From: CAZOOK01 sp964581385
GTDB taxonomy: Bacteria > Pseudomonadota > Gammaproteobacteria > Nevskiales > Nevskiaceae
DNA: 64,000 nt
NCBI GenBank assembly: GCA_964581385.1
Contig: CAZOOK010000011.1
Span: forward strand, 1-64,000
Direction: 5' to 3'
The notes beneath the pieces are model-generated. The model ran no database searches. It worked only from the letters and a program-made list of their open reading frames with translations, and was not told the origin of the DNA. The translations under genes and the position numbers were made by a program. Within the stretch, counting starts at the first letter, position 1, and every line of letters begins with the position of its first letter. This document shows, piece after piece, positions 49,394-57,371 of the stretch.

Positions 49394-49560
49394 CTAGCAG
49401 CCTGTCGGACTTGGGTGATCGTCGCGAGGGTTTGGGCGCGTGAGGCGAAAAATATGCGCGCCTGAGGAGAATATCGGGTCATATTTGACGAAGGCGCGCG
49501 TAGTTTTCGTCCGCGCGCCCGAAGCCGCAGCAGATCATCCCAAGTCTGACCGGCTGCTAG
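49394..49560. mobile_element. MITE-like near-palindromic element, 167 bp
   Basis: The whole segment is one long imperfect inverted repeat. It begins CTAGCAGCCTGTCGGACTTG and ends with the matching CAAGTCTGACCGGCTGCTAG; the inner arms also pair (GGCGCGTGAGGCGAAAAATATG against the complement of GTAGTTTTCGTCCGCGCGCC), so each arm is about 82 nt and roughly 80 percent matched, with the centre near 49478. No coding potential and no clear target duplication. Such elements are usually non-autonomous IS derivatives. It fills the gap between the divergent lpxL-type and thioesterase genes, so it may carry or alter their promoters. Confidence 0.75.
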
Positions 49561-49605
49561 GATTCACCATTAAGCGTTTCGTGAAATTTGACCCTTACCC
49601 AATCC

Positions 49606-50052
49606 ATGAATCCCGAACAATTCACCGAATACCTGCACCGGAATATCCCTTTGACCGCCGCGCTCGGCGTTACGGTTGAGTCCTGTACGCCGGACCGCCT
49701 GCGCGTGGCGGCGCCGCTGGCGCTGAACCGGAACCATCACGGCACCGCGTTCGGCGGCAGTCTGGCGACGCTGGCGATCATCGGCGGCTGGTCGCTGCTG
49801 CATCACGCGCTGACCGCGGAGGGGATCGATACGCGGCTGGTAGTTCAGCATACGGAATGCGATTTCCTGGAACCGGCATTAGCCGACTTGGCGGCTGAGA
49901 CGCGCCTGCCGCCAGCTGACGAATGGACGCGTTTCGTCGCAATGCTGCGCAAATTCCGGCGCGCGCGCATTACCGTTGAAACCAATCTTTACGCAGGTGA
50001 GCGCAAAGTGGTGACGCAGCGCGGAACCTTCGCCGCCACCAGCGAGGTCTGA
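49606..50052 (+). CDS. Hot-dog-fold thioesterase-domain protein
   Basis: A 148-aa protein of the YiiD C-terminal / putative thioesterase type. Start MNPEQFTEYLHRNIPLTAALGVTVESCTPDRLRVAAPL, then the hot-dog helix region NRNHHGTAFGGSLATLAIIGGWSLLHH and RLVVQHTECDFLEPA. Proteins of this group are thought to hydrolyse acyl-CoA or acyl-ACP; the substrate is unknown. ATG 49606 gives a natural N-terminus. The Nudix gene starts 5 nt downstream, so the two are probably co-transcribed. Confidence 0.84.
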   Translation: MNPEQFTEYLHRNIPLTAALGVTVESCTPDRLRVAAPLALNRNHHGTAFGGSLATLAIIGGWSLLHHALTAEGIDTRLVVQHTECDFLEPALADLAAETRLPPADEWTRFVAMLRKFRRARITVETNLYAGERKVVTQRGTFAATSEV

Positions 50053-50057
50053 CCGCC

Positions 50058-50585
50058 ATGTCCACCGATTTCAGGTTTTGTCCGCGCTGCACGCGCGAGC
50101 TCGTGGAACGCCACGATGGCGAACGTCCACGGCTGGGTTGTTCCGACCCAGCCTGCGGCTTCGTGCACTGGCAGAATCCGACGCCCGTGGTCGCCGCCAT
50201 TGTCGAACATCATGGCAATATCGTGCTGGCGCGCAATCGCGCGTGGACTGCACCATTTTTCGCGCTGATCACCGGTTTTCTGGAGAAAAATGAGAAGCCT
50301 GAGGAAGCGGTGCTGCGCGAAGTCGAAGAGGAACTGGGGCTGAAAGGCCGCGATCCCACCTTCGTCGGTCACTACACCTTCGAGCGCATGAATCAGCTCA
50401 TCATCGCTTATCACGTACCGGCGGACGGCGAGATCGTGCTCGGCGAGGAGCTGGTGGAATTCCGCAGCATCCCGCCGGCAGAAGCGCGCTACTGGCCGGC
50501 GGCGACCGGGCTGGCGCTGCGCGATTGGCTGCGCACACGCGGCCATGAGCCGCAGGAAGTGGAGCTGCCGTTCCGGCGTTCCTGA
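50058..50585 (+). CDS. Nudix hydrolase with N-terminal zinc ribbon
   Basis: A 175-aa Nudix hydrolase. An N-terminal zinc ribbon has four Cys (CPRC and CSDPAC). The Nudix box GFLEKNEKPEEAVLREVEEELGL fits G-x5-E-x7-REUxEExGU exactly, so the metal-binding glutamates are intact. The zinc ribbon plus Nudix layout is that of NudC-like NADH pyrophosphatases but without the N-terminal NudC domain. Substrate is a nucleoside diphosphate linked to another group; not further assignable. Confidence 0.9.
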   Translation: MSTDFRFCPRCTRELVERHDGERPRLGCSDPACGFVHWQNPTPVVAAIVEHHGNIVLARNRAWTAPFFALITGFLEKNEKPEEAVLREVEEELGLKGRDPTFVGHYTFERMNQLIIAYHVPADGEIVLGEELVEFRSIPPAEARYWPAATGLALRDWLRTRGHEPQEVELPFRRS

Positions 50586-50744
50586 GCCGGCATGGATCGA
50601 TGGATAGGTGCAGCAAAACGAGCGGTGGGAAAGAGCTTCAGGCGCCGCCTGACTTCGGGGTGGTGCGTTTGCATTAAGCTTAGCTCCTAAGGTCCCTACA
50701 CAATGGACGCAGCACCGGTCCCGGGAGCGCGTCGGAGCATTTGA

Positions 50745-53420
50745 ATGACCATGTACGAGCCGAAGCAAGATGTTGATCCAGATCCACAGGAAACGCGGGA
50801 GTGGGTGGAAGCGCTGCAAGCGGTGCTCGAACGCGAGGGACCGGAGCGCGCGCATTTCCTGATTGAAGCGCTGAACGAAAAGGCGCGGCTGTCCGGCGCG
50901 TTCATTCCGTTTTCGCCGAACACCGCTTACGTCAACACCATTCCGCCACATCTCGAAGACCGGCTGCCGGGCGACCCGCAGCTGGAGTGGAAGATTCGCT
51001 CAATCATCCGCTGGAACGCGATGGCAATGGTCATCAACGCCAACCGCCAGAATTCCGGTCTCGGCGGCCACATTGCCAGCTTCGCTTCGGCGGCAACACT
51101 TTACGACGTCGGCCTTAACCATTTCTGGAAAGGTCCCGATCACGCGGACGGCGCGGATCTGGTTTACATCCAGGGGCATAGCACACCGGGCATTTATGCG
51201 CGCGCTTTCCTCGAAGGCCGGCTCAGCGAGGAGAAACTGCGACGCTTCCGGATGGAGGCCGAGCAGGGTATGGGACTGCCGAGCTACCCGCATCCGTGGC
51301 TGTTGCCTGACTTCTGGCAGTTCGCCACAGTCAGCATGGGGCTGGGACCGATCACCGCGATCTATCAGGCGCGGCTGATGAAGTACCTGGAAAATCGCGG
51401 CATGGCGAAGATGGGGGGCCGCAAGGTCTGGTGCTTCTGCGGCGACGGCGAAATGGACGAACCGGAATCGCTGGGCGCGATCGACATCGCCGCACGTGAA
51501 AAACTCGACAACCTCATTTTCGTCATCAACTGCAACCTGCAGCGTCTCGACGGACCGGTGCGCGGCAACGGCAAGATCATCCAGGAACTCGAGGGCGCGT
51601 TCCGGGGCGCTGGCTGGAACGTCATCAAAGTAATCTGGGGCGGCCGCTGGGATCCTTTGATCGCGCGCGACAAGACCGGCCTGCTGATGAAAACTTTCAA
51701 CGAGACGGTCGACGGCGAATATCAGGCCTACAAGGCCAAGGGCGGCAAGTTCACGCGCGAAAACTTCTTCGGCAAGTATCCGGAGCTGCTCGAACTGGTC
51801 GCCAAGCTCAGTGATGAAGACATCTGGAAGTTAAACCGCGGTGGGCATGATCCGCAGAAGATTTACGCCGCTTATGCCGCGGCAACCCGACACAGCGGCA
51901 CGCCGACCGTGATCCTGGCGAAGACGGTCAAAGGCTACGGCATGGGCGAATCCGGCGAAGGCCAGAACGTTACCCATCAGCAAAAGAAAATGGGCGAAAC
52001 CGCGCTGAAGGCGTTCCGCGACCGCTTCCATCTGCCGATCTCCGATGCGCAGATCGCGGACACGCCCTTCTACAAACCGGCGGCGGATTCGCCGGAAATG
52101 AAATATCTGCATGAGCGTCGCCAGAAGCTCGGCGGTTTCCTGCCGCAGCGGCGCGTGAAAAACGAGACGCTGGAAGTGCCACCGCTGGCCGCGTTCCAGC
52201 GCCTGCTCGAATCCACCGGCGACCGCGAGATCAGCACGACGATGGCGTTCGTGCAGTTCCTGCAGATCCTGATCCGCGACAAACAGATCGGTCCGCGCGT
52301 GGTACCGATCGTGCCGGACGAAGCGCGCACTTTCGGTATGGAAGGCATGTTCCGCCAGCTCGGCATTTATTCCTGCGTCGGCCAGAAGTACAAGCCGGAA
52401 GACGCGGACCAGCTGGCGTTCTACAAGGAAGACATCAAAGGGCAGATTCTCGAAGAGGGCATCACCGAAGCCGGCGCGATGTCGAGCTGGATCGCGGCCG
52501 CGACCAGCTATGCCAATCATGGTATCGCGTTGCTGCCGTTCTTCATCTTCTATTCCATGTTCGGCTTCCAGCGCATCGGCGATCTGTGCTGGGCTGCTGG
52601 CGACATGCGCGCCCGCGGCTTCCTGCTCGGCGGTACCGCCGGCCGTACGACGCTGAACGGCGAGGGCTTGCAGCACGAAGACGGCCACAGCCCGGTGTTC
52701 GCCAGCGTGGTGCCGAATTGCCGCTCCTACGACCCGGCGTTCTCCTACGAGTTGGTGACGATCATCCGCGACGGTCTGCGGCGCATGCTCGTCGATCACG
52801 AGGATGGCTATTACTACCTGACGGTTTACAACGAAAACCACACGCATCCGAAAATGCCGGAGGGCGTGGAGCAGGGCATCATCAAGGGACTCTATCTGTT
52901 CCAGTCCTGCGAAAAGCCAAATGAAACGCATGTGCAGTTGCTTGGCTCCGGCTCGATCCTGCGCGAAGTGATTGCCGCCGCGGAGCTACTGAAGAATGAC
53001 TGGGGCGTGACCAGCGACCTGTGGAGCGCGCCGAGCTTTACCGAGCTCGCGCGCGACGCACAGGACTGCGAACGCTGGAATCTGCTGCATCCGCAGGACA
53101 AGCCGCGCAAGCCTTACGTCACGCAATGCCTCGGCGGCATGACGGGCCCGGCGATCGCGGCGACCGACTACATCAAGAGCTATGCCGATCAGGTCCGTGC
53201 CTGGATCCCAATGCCGTATCACGTGCTCGGCACCGACGGCTTCGGACGCTCCGATACGCGCGAGAATCTGCGGCACTTCTTCGAAGTGGATCGCCACTGG
53301 GTTACCGTCAAAGCGCTTAAGGCATTGGTCGACGCCGGCCAGTTGCCGGCTGGCAAAGTCGCCGAGGCGATCAAAAAATATGGGCTGGATTCCGAAAAGC
53401 CGAATCCGCTGAAAATCTGA
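50745..53420 (+). CDS. aceE: Pyruvate dehydrogenase E1 component, homodimeric type
   Basis: Decarboxylates pyruvate and passes the acetyl group to the lipoyl domain of E2; thiamine-diphosphate dependent. The 891-aa protein (E. coli 887) has NANRQNSGLGGHIASFASAATLYDVGLNHFW, VWCFCGDGEMDEPESLGAIDIAAREKLDNLIFVINCNLQRLDGPVRGNGKI (the GDG...N ThDP-binding motif), MEGMFRQLGIYSCVGQKYKPEDADQL and RTTLNGEGLQHEDGHS, diagnostic of AceE. GGAG lies 7 nt before ATG 50745. Followed by aceF after 15 nt. The lpd gene for E3 is not in the window. Confidence 0.97.
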   Translation: MTMYEPKQDVDPDPQETREWVEALQAVLEREGPERAHFLIEALNEKARLSGAFIPFSPNTAYVNTIPPHLEDRLPGDPQLEWKIRSIIRWNAMAMVINANRQNSGLGGHIASFASAATLYDVGLNHFWKGPDHADGADLVYIQGHSTPGIYARAFLEGRLSEEKLRRFRMEAEQGMGLPSYPHPWLLPDFWQFATVSMGLGPITAIYQARLMKYLENRGMAKMGGRKVWCFCGDGEMDEPESLGAIDIAAREKLDNLIFVINCNLQRLDGPVRGNGKIIQELEGAFRGAGWNVIKVIWGGRWDPLIARDKTGLLMKTFNETVDGEYQAYKAKGGKFTRENFFGKYPELLELVAKLSDEDIWKLNRGGHDPQKIYAAYAAATRHSGTPTVILAKTVKGYGMGESGEGQNVTHQQKKMGETALKAFRDRFHLPISDAQIADTPFYKPAADSPEMKYLHERRQKLGGFLPQRRVKNETLEVPPLAAFQRLLESTGDREISTTMAFVQFLQILIRDKQIGPRVVPIVPDEARTFGMEGMFRQLGIYSCVGQKYKPEDADQLAFYKEDIKGQILEEGITEAGAMSSWIAAATSYANHGIALLPFFIFYSMFGFQRIGDLCWAAGDMRARGFLLGGTAGRTTLNGEGLQHEDGHSPVFASVVPNCRSYDPAFSYELVTIIRDGLRRMLVDHEDGYYYLTVYNENHTHPKMPEGVEQGIIKGLYLFQSCEKPNETHVQLLGSGSILREVIAAAELLKNDWGVTSDLWSAPSFTELARDAQDCERWNLLHPQDKPRKPYVTQCLGGMTGPAIAATDYIKSYADQVRAWIPMPYHVLGTDGFGRSDTRENLRHFFEVDRHWVTVKALKALVDAGQLPAGKVAEAIKKYGLDSEKPNPLKI

Positions 53421-53435
53421 AGGGCACGCACGATC

Positions 53436-55061
53436 ATGGCGAAGGACATCGAAGTTACCGTCCCCGATATCGGCGACTATCACGACATTCCGGTCATCGA
53501 CATCCTGGTCAAGCCAGGCGACACCGTCGATAAGGATGCACCGCTGCTGACGCTCGAATCCGACAAGGCAACGATGGACGTGCCAGCCCCGGAGGCGGGC
53601 GTGGTCGGCGCGCTCAAGGTGAAGCTCGGCGATCGCGTCTCGCAAGGCTCACTGGTGGCGATGCTGAAGGCGAGCACAGCGGTGGGCGATGCGAAGCCGG
53701 CCAAACCGGCGGCGGCGGCGCCGAAGCCTGCCGTCAAAGAAGAGACAAAAGCAGCAGCGGTGACGACACCTGCCGCTGCCGCGCCGGCGCGGATGGCGGC
53801 CGTCACCGTTCCCGACGTCGGCGACTATCACGACATACCGGTCATCGAGGTATTTGTGAAGGATGGCGACCGCGTCGAGAAAGATGCACCGCTAGTCACG
53901 CTGGAATCCGAAAAGGCGACGATGGATGTGCCGGCGCCGGCCGCCGGCATTGTCCGTACGCTCAAACTCAAGGTCGGCGATCGTGTCTCGGTTGGTTCGG
54001 CCGTCTGCGATCTTGAAACTACGGACGCCGCACCGGCGGCCGCAACGCCAAAGGCAGCCGCGCCGGCATCGGCAGCGCCGCCAGCACGCGAAACGATCGC
54101 TGCCGCGGTGCCGCCGCCGCTGGAAGTCGCAACCCCGGCCGCCGCCGGATCGTTACCACACGCTTCGCCCTCGATCCGCAAGTTCGCGCGCGAACTCGGC
54201 GTCGAGCTGAGCCGCGTCAACGGCTCCGGCCCGCGTGGGCGCGTCACGCGCGAGGACGTGCAAGGGTTCGTGAAAACCGCGCTGCGTACCGGACCAGCGG
54301 CGGCTACGCCGGCGGCGGGCACGGGCATCCCGCCAATTCCGGCGGTCGATTTCGCGCAGTTCGGCACGATTGAAATCAAGCCACTGGCGCGTATCCGCAA
54401 ACTGTCGGCGGCACATCTGCATCGCTCTTGGCTGAACATCCCGCATGTCACGCAGAGCGACGAGGCGGACATCACCGAGCTGGAAGCCTTCCGCAAGGCA
54501 CAGGGCGAGGAACTGGCGGCGGCCGGCAAGACCAAATTGACGCTGCTGCCGTTTCTGCTGAAAGCCTGTCAGGTCGCGATGCAACAGTACCCGGAATTCA
54601 ACGGTTCGCTGGCACCCGACGGCGAAAACCTGATTCTGAAAAAATACTGCCACATCGGTTTCGCGGCCGATACGCCGAACGGCTTGGTGGTGCCGGTGAT
54701 CCGCGATGTCGATCACAAGGGTGTCGTGCAACTGGCCGCTGAATGTGCGGATCTAGCGAAAAAGGCACGCGACGGCAAGCTCAAGCCAGACGAAATGAAG
54801 GGCGGCTGTTTCACGATTTCGTCGCTCGGCGGCATCGGCGGCAGTCACTTCACACCGATCATCAATGCGCCCGAAGTCGCGATTCTCGGTGTCTCGCGCA
54901 GCCAGATGAAACCAACGTGGGACGGGACCCAATTCGTGCCGCGGCTGATGGTACCGTTATCACTATCGTACGATCATCGCGTCATCGACGGCGCGTATGC
55001 CGCGCGCTTCATCGTGCTGCTGGTGAAGCTGTTGTCGGACCTGCGGCGGATTTTGCTATAG
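53436..55061 (+). CDS. aceF: Dihydrolipoyl acetyltransferase (PDH E2)
   Basis: E2 core of the pyruvate dehydrogenase complex. The 541-aa protein has two N-terminal lipoyl domains (lipoyl Lys44 and Lys160, both in ESxKATMDVPAP), Ala/Pro-rich linkers, a peripheral-subunit-binding domain (about 242-279, SPSIRKFARELGVELSRVNGSGPRGRVTREDV) and the catalytic domain ending with SYDHRVIDGA (catalytic His514 and Asp518). E. coli has three lipoyl domains; two is common elsewhere. Two tandem copies of the lipoyl domain here are near identical, for example in VTVPDxGDYHDIPVI. Confidence 0.97.
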   Translation: MAKDIEVTVPDIGDYHDIPVIDILVKPGDTVDKDAPLLTLESDKATMDVPAPEAGVVGALKVKLGDRVSQGSLVAMLKASTAVGDAKPAKPAAAAPKPAVKEETKAAAVTTPAAAAPARMAAVTVPDVGDYHDIPVIEVFVKDGDRVEKDAPLVTLESEKATMDVPAPAAGIVRTLKLKVGDRVSVGSAVCDLETTDAAPAAATPKAAAPASAAPPARETIAAAVPPPLEVATPAAAGSLPHASPSIRKFARELGVELSRVNGSGPRGRVTREDVQGFVKTALRTGPAAATPAAGTGIPPIPAVDFAQFGTIEIKPLARIRKLSAAHLHRSWLNIPHVTQSDEADITELEAFRKAQGEELAAAGKTKLTLLPFLLKACQVAMQQYPEFNGSLAPDGENLILKKYCHIGFAADTPNGLVVPVIRDVDHKGVVQLAAECADLAKKARDGKLKPDEMKGGCFTISSLGGIGGSHFTPIINAPEVAILGVSRSQMKPTWDGTQFVPRLMVPLSLSYDHRVIDGAYAARFIVLLVKLLSDLRRILL

Positions 55062-55167
55062 CGATACACGCTGGCGGACAGCGATCGACTGTATTCTCCA
55101 AAGAGCAACGGGAACAGCCGTTGCGATTATGGCCAACGCAAGGAACGGATTTTTTGGAGGTAGTTAG

Positions 55168-57204
55168 ATGAACTATTTCGTCACTGGTGCGACCGGCTTT
55201 ATCGGACGTTTTCTGGTCGAGCGTCTCGCCGAGCGCAGCAACGCGACGATTTACGTGCTTGTCCGCGAAGGATCGCAGGATAAATTCGACGCACTGTGCC
55301 GGCGCCTTGGCGACAACGGCAAGAAGCTGGTGGCGATCCACGGCGATATCACTACGCCCGGGCTGTTCTCGACGCCGGAAGGAAAAAAGATCAAGGGCAA
55401 GATCGATCACGTCTTCCATCTGGCGGCGGTTTATGACATGACCATGACCGACGTGGTCGCCGATCGCGTCAACGTCGGCGGCACCCGTCATGTCGTCGAG
55501 TGGGTCAACGGCCTCAGCCGCGGCGTGCGCTTGCACCACATGAGTTCGGTCGCGGTAGCCGGTGACGATTTCGTTGGCCCGTTCACTGAAACCATGTTCA
55601 ATGAGGGCCAGCCGCTGCTGCATCCGTATTACCGCACCAAGTTTCTCGCGGAAAAGCTCGTGCGCAGCGAGTGCACGGTGCCATACCGGATTTACCGTCC
55701 CGGTGTCGTCGTCGGCTATTCCGCGACCGGCGAGATCGACAAGATCGATGGCCCCTACTACTTCTTCAAGTCGGTGCAGCGCGTCAGCCTGCGCGTGCCG
55801 CAGTGGATGCCACTGCTCGGCGTCGAAGGCGGCAGCGTACCGATTGCGCCAGTCGACTACATCGCTTCCGCGGTGGACTGGCTCGCGCACGAGGAACATT
55901 TCGATCGCCGCTGCTTCCACTTGTTCCAGGCGCATTCACCGACGGTCGGCCGTCTGATCGAGATTTTCCTCGCGACCGCGCACGGCCCGGAAATCACCAG
56001 CAAGCTCAATGTTTCGCCGGTTGCCGGCGTCATCAGCAAACTATCGCGTCAACTTGGCCGCGCGACGCCGGAAAGCGCCAAGCGCCAGTTCGCGGACGCC
56101 ATCGGCGTGCCGATTTCGGTGCTCAGTTACGCCTGGAATCGCACCGAGTTCGATGCGCGCGACACCCGCGCCGCCCTGCGCGGTAGTGGCATCAAGTGTC
56201 CGGACATCGGCCGCTATGCCGGAAAACTATGGAGCTACTGGGAGCAGTATCTCGACATCAATTACCGCAGATCGCCGAAGCTCGAACGCCGCGTCCGGGA
56301 CAAGGTAGTGCTGATCACTGGCGCGTCGAGCGGCATCGGTTTCGCGACCTCGAAGCGGCTGGCCATGGCCGGCGCCAAGGTTATTCTCGTCGCACGCACC
56401 AAATCCAAGCTGGAGCTGACGCAGAAAATCATTCAGGCCGCCGGTGGACAGGCTTTCATCTGGCCTTGCGACCTGAACGATTTGAAGGCAATCGATTCGA
56501 TGGTCACCGGTGTGCTCAAGGAATTCGGCCAAGTCGATTTCCTCATCAACAACGCCGGCCGCTCGATCCGCCGCGCGGTCATCGAATCACTCGATCGTTT
56601 CCACGACTACGAACGCACCATGCAGCTCAACTACTTCGGCGCGGTGCGGCTGATTCAGGGCTTGCTACCGTCGATGGTCGAGCGCCGGCGCGGTCATATC
56701 ATCAACATCAGTTCGATCGGGGTGCTCGCCAATGCGGCGCGTTTCTCCGCCTATGTCGCCAGCAAGGCCGCGCTCGATGCCTTCACACGCTGCCTGTCCG
56801 CGGAAGTGAAAGCCAAACGCGTCTACACCACGGCGATCTACATGCCGCTGGTGCGCACGCCAATGATTGCGCCGACCAAGTTGTACCGCTACGTGCCGAC
56901 CTGGTCGCCCGATAACGCGGCGGACACCGTGGTCAAAGCGATTATCGAGCGGCCAAAGAGCATCGCCACACCGCTCGGCACCGCCGCTTCGATCAGCTAC
57001 GCGTTGTGGCCGAAGGTCAACGACTACATTCTGTCGAAAGGTTTCGAACTGTTCCCCTCGTCCACGTCGGCGCGCAGCGCACGCGACAAGGACTCGCGCG
57101 ACAGAGACAAAGACATGGAGCTGCCGCCACCGGACTCGGACAAGCAGCGGCCGACGCTGGAGCAGGTCGTTTTCGCGAACGTGTTCAAAGGCGAGCACTG
57201 GTAG
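55168..57204 (+). CDS. Two-domain fatty acyl-CoA/ACP reductase (Marinobacter Maqu_2507 type)
   Basis: Reduces fatty acyl-CoA or acyl-ACP to a fatty alcohol in two steps with NADPH. The 678-aa protein matches the Marinobacter bifunctional fatty acyl reductase along its length. The N-terminal domain (1-370) has TGATGFIG (6-13), DHVFHLAAVYDM and Tyr154-x3-Lys158 (HPYYRTK). The C-terminal SDR domain (375-660) has TGASSGIG (384-391), FLINNAGRSIRRAVIESLDRFHDYERTMQLNYFG, Ser515/516 and Tyr529-x3-Lys533. The product would feed wax-ester or free fatty alcohol formation. GGAGG lies 7 nt before the ATG. It starts 106 nt after aceF; no wax synthase gene is in the window. Confidence 0.93.
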   Translation: MNYFVTGATGFIGRFLVERLAERSNATIYVLVREGSQDKFDALCRRLGDNGKKLVAIHGDITTPGLFSTPEGKKIKGKIDHVFHLAAVYDMTMTDVVADRVNVGGTRHVVEWVNGLSRGVRLHHMSSVAVAGDDFVGPFTETMFNEGQPLLHPYYRTKFLAEKLVRSECTVPYRIYRPGVVVGYSATGEIDKIDGPYYFFKSVQRVSLRVPQWMPLLGVEGGSVPIAPVDYIASAVDWLAHEEHFDRRCFHLFQAHSPTVGRLIEIFLATAHGPEITSKLNVSPVAGVISKLSRQLGRATPESAKRQFADAIGVPISVLSYAWNRTEFDARDTRAALRGSGIKCPDIGRYAGKLWSYWEQYLDINYRRSPKLERRVRDKVVLITGASSGIGFATSKRLAMAGAKVILVARTKSKLELTQKIIQAAGGQAFIWPCDLNDLKAIDSMVTGVLKEFGQVDFLINNAGRSIRRAVIESLDRFHDYERTMQLNYFGAVRLIQGLLPSMVERRRGHIINISSIGVLANAARFSAYVASKAALDAFTRCLSAEVKAKRVYTTAIYMPLVRTPMIAPTKLYRYVPTWSPDNAADTVVKAIIERPKSIATPLGTAASISYALWPKVNDYILSKGFELFPSSTSARSARDKDSRDRDKDMELPPPDSDKQRPTLEQVVFANVFKGEHW

Positions 57205-57210
57205 GTTTCG

Positions 57211-57301
57211 CGGATTGCCCTTGTCGGGCGCTGTGGCAATCCGTGTCGCTGCAGTGATCCAAGAGGTGTATAACAGCCCTTGGGTTCGGGAAAAGGGCTG
57301 T
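57211..57301 (+). other. Two hairpins after the fatty acyl reductase gene
   Basis: CGGATTGCC and GGCAATCCG (57211-57219, 57235-57243) form a perfect 9-bp stem with a 15-nt loop; ACAGCCC and GGGCTGT (57273-57279, 57295-57301) form a 7-bp stem, and five T follow 10 nt later. They may end the fatty acyl reductase transcript or form a leader for the TonB-dependent receptor gene. No known riboswitch motif was recognised. Confidence 0.4.
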
Positions 57302-57371
57302 CAGCAGTGACTTTTTGGACCCGGTAGGCGTCAGCCCTAAATGGTCCGGCGGATGTGCCGATAGCAGACCC

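Noticed and set aside
51831..52931. A 366-codon open frame opposite aceE.
   Set aside because: Antisense to a clear aceE; composition is typical of the mirror frame of a high-GC gene.
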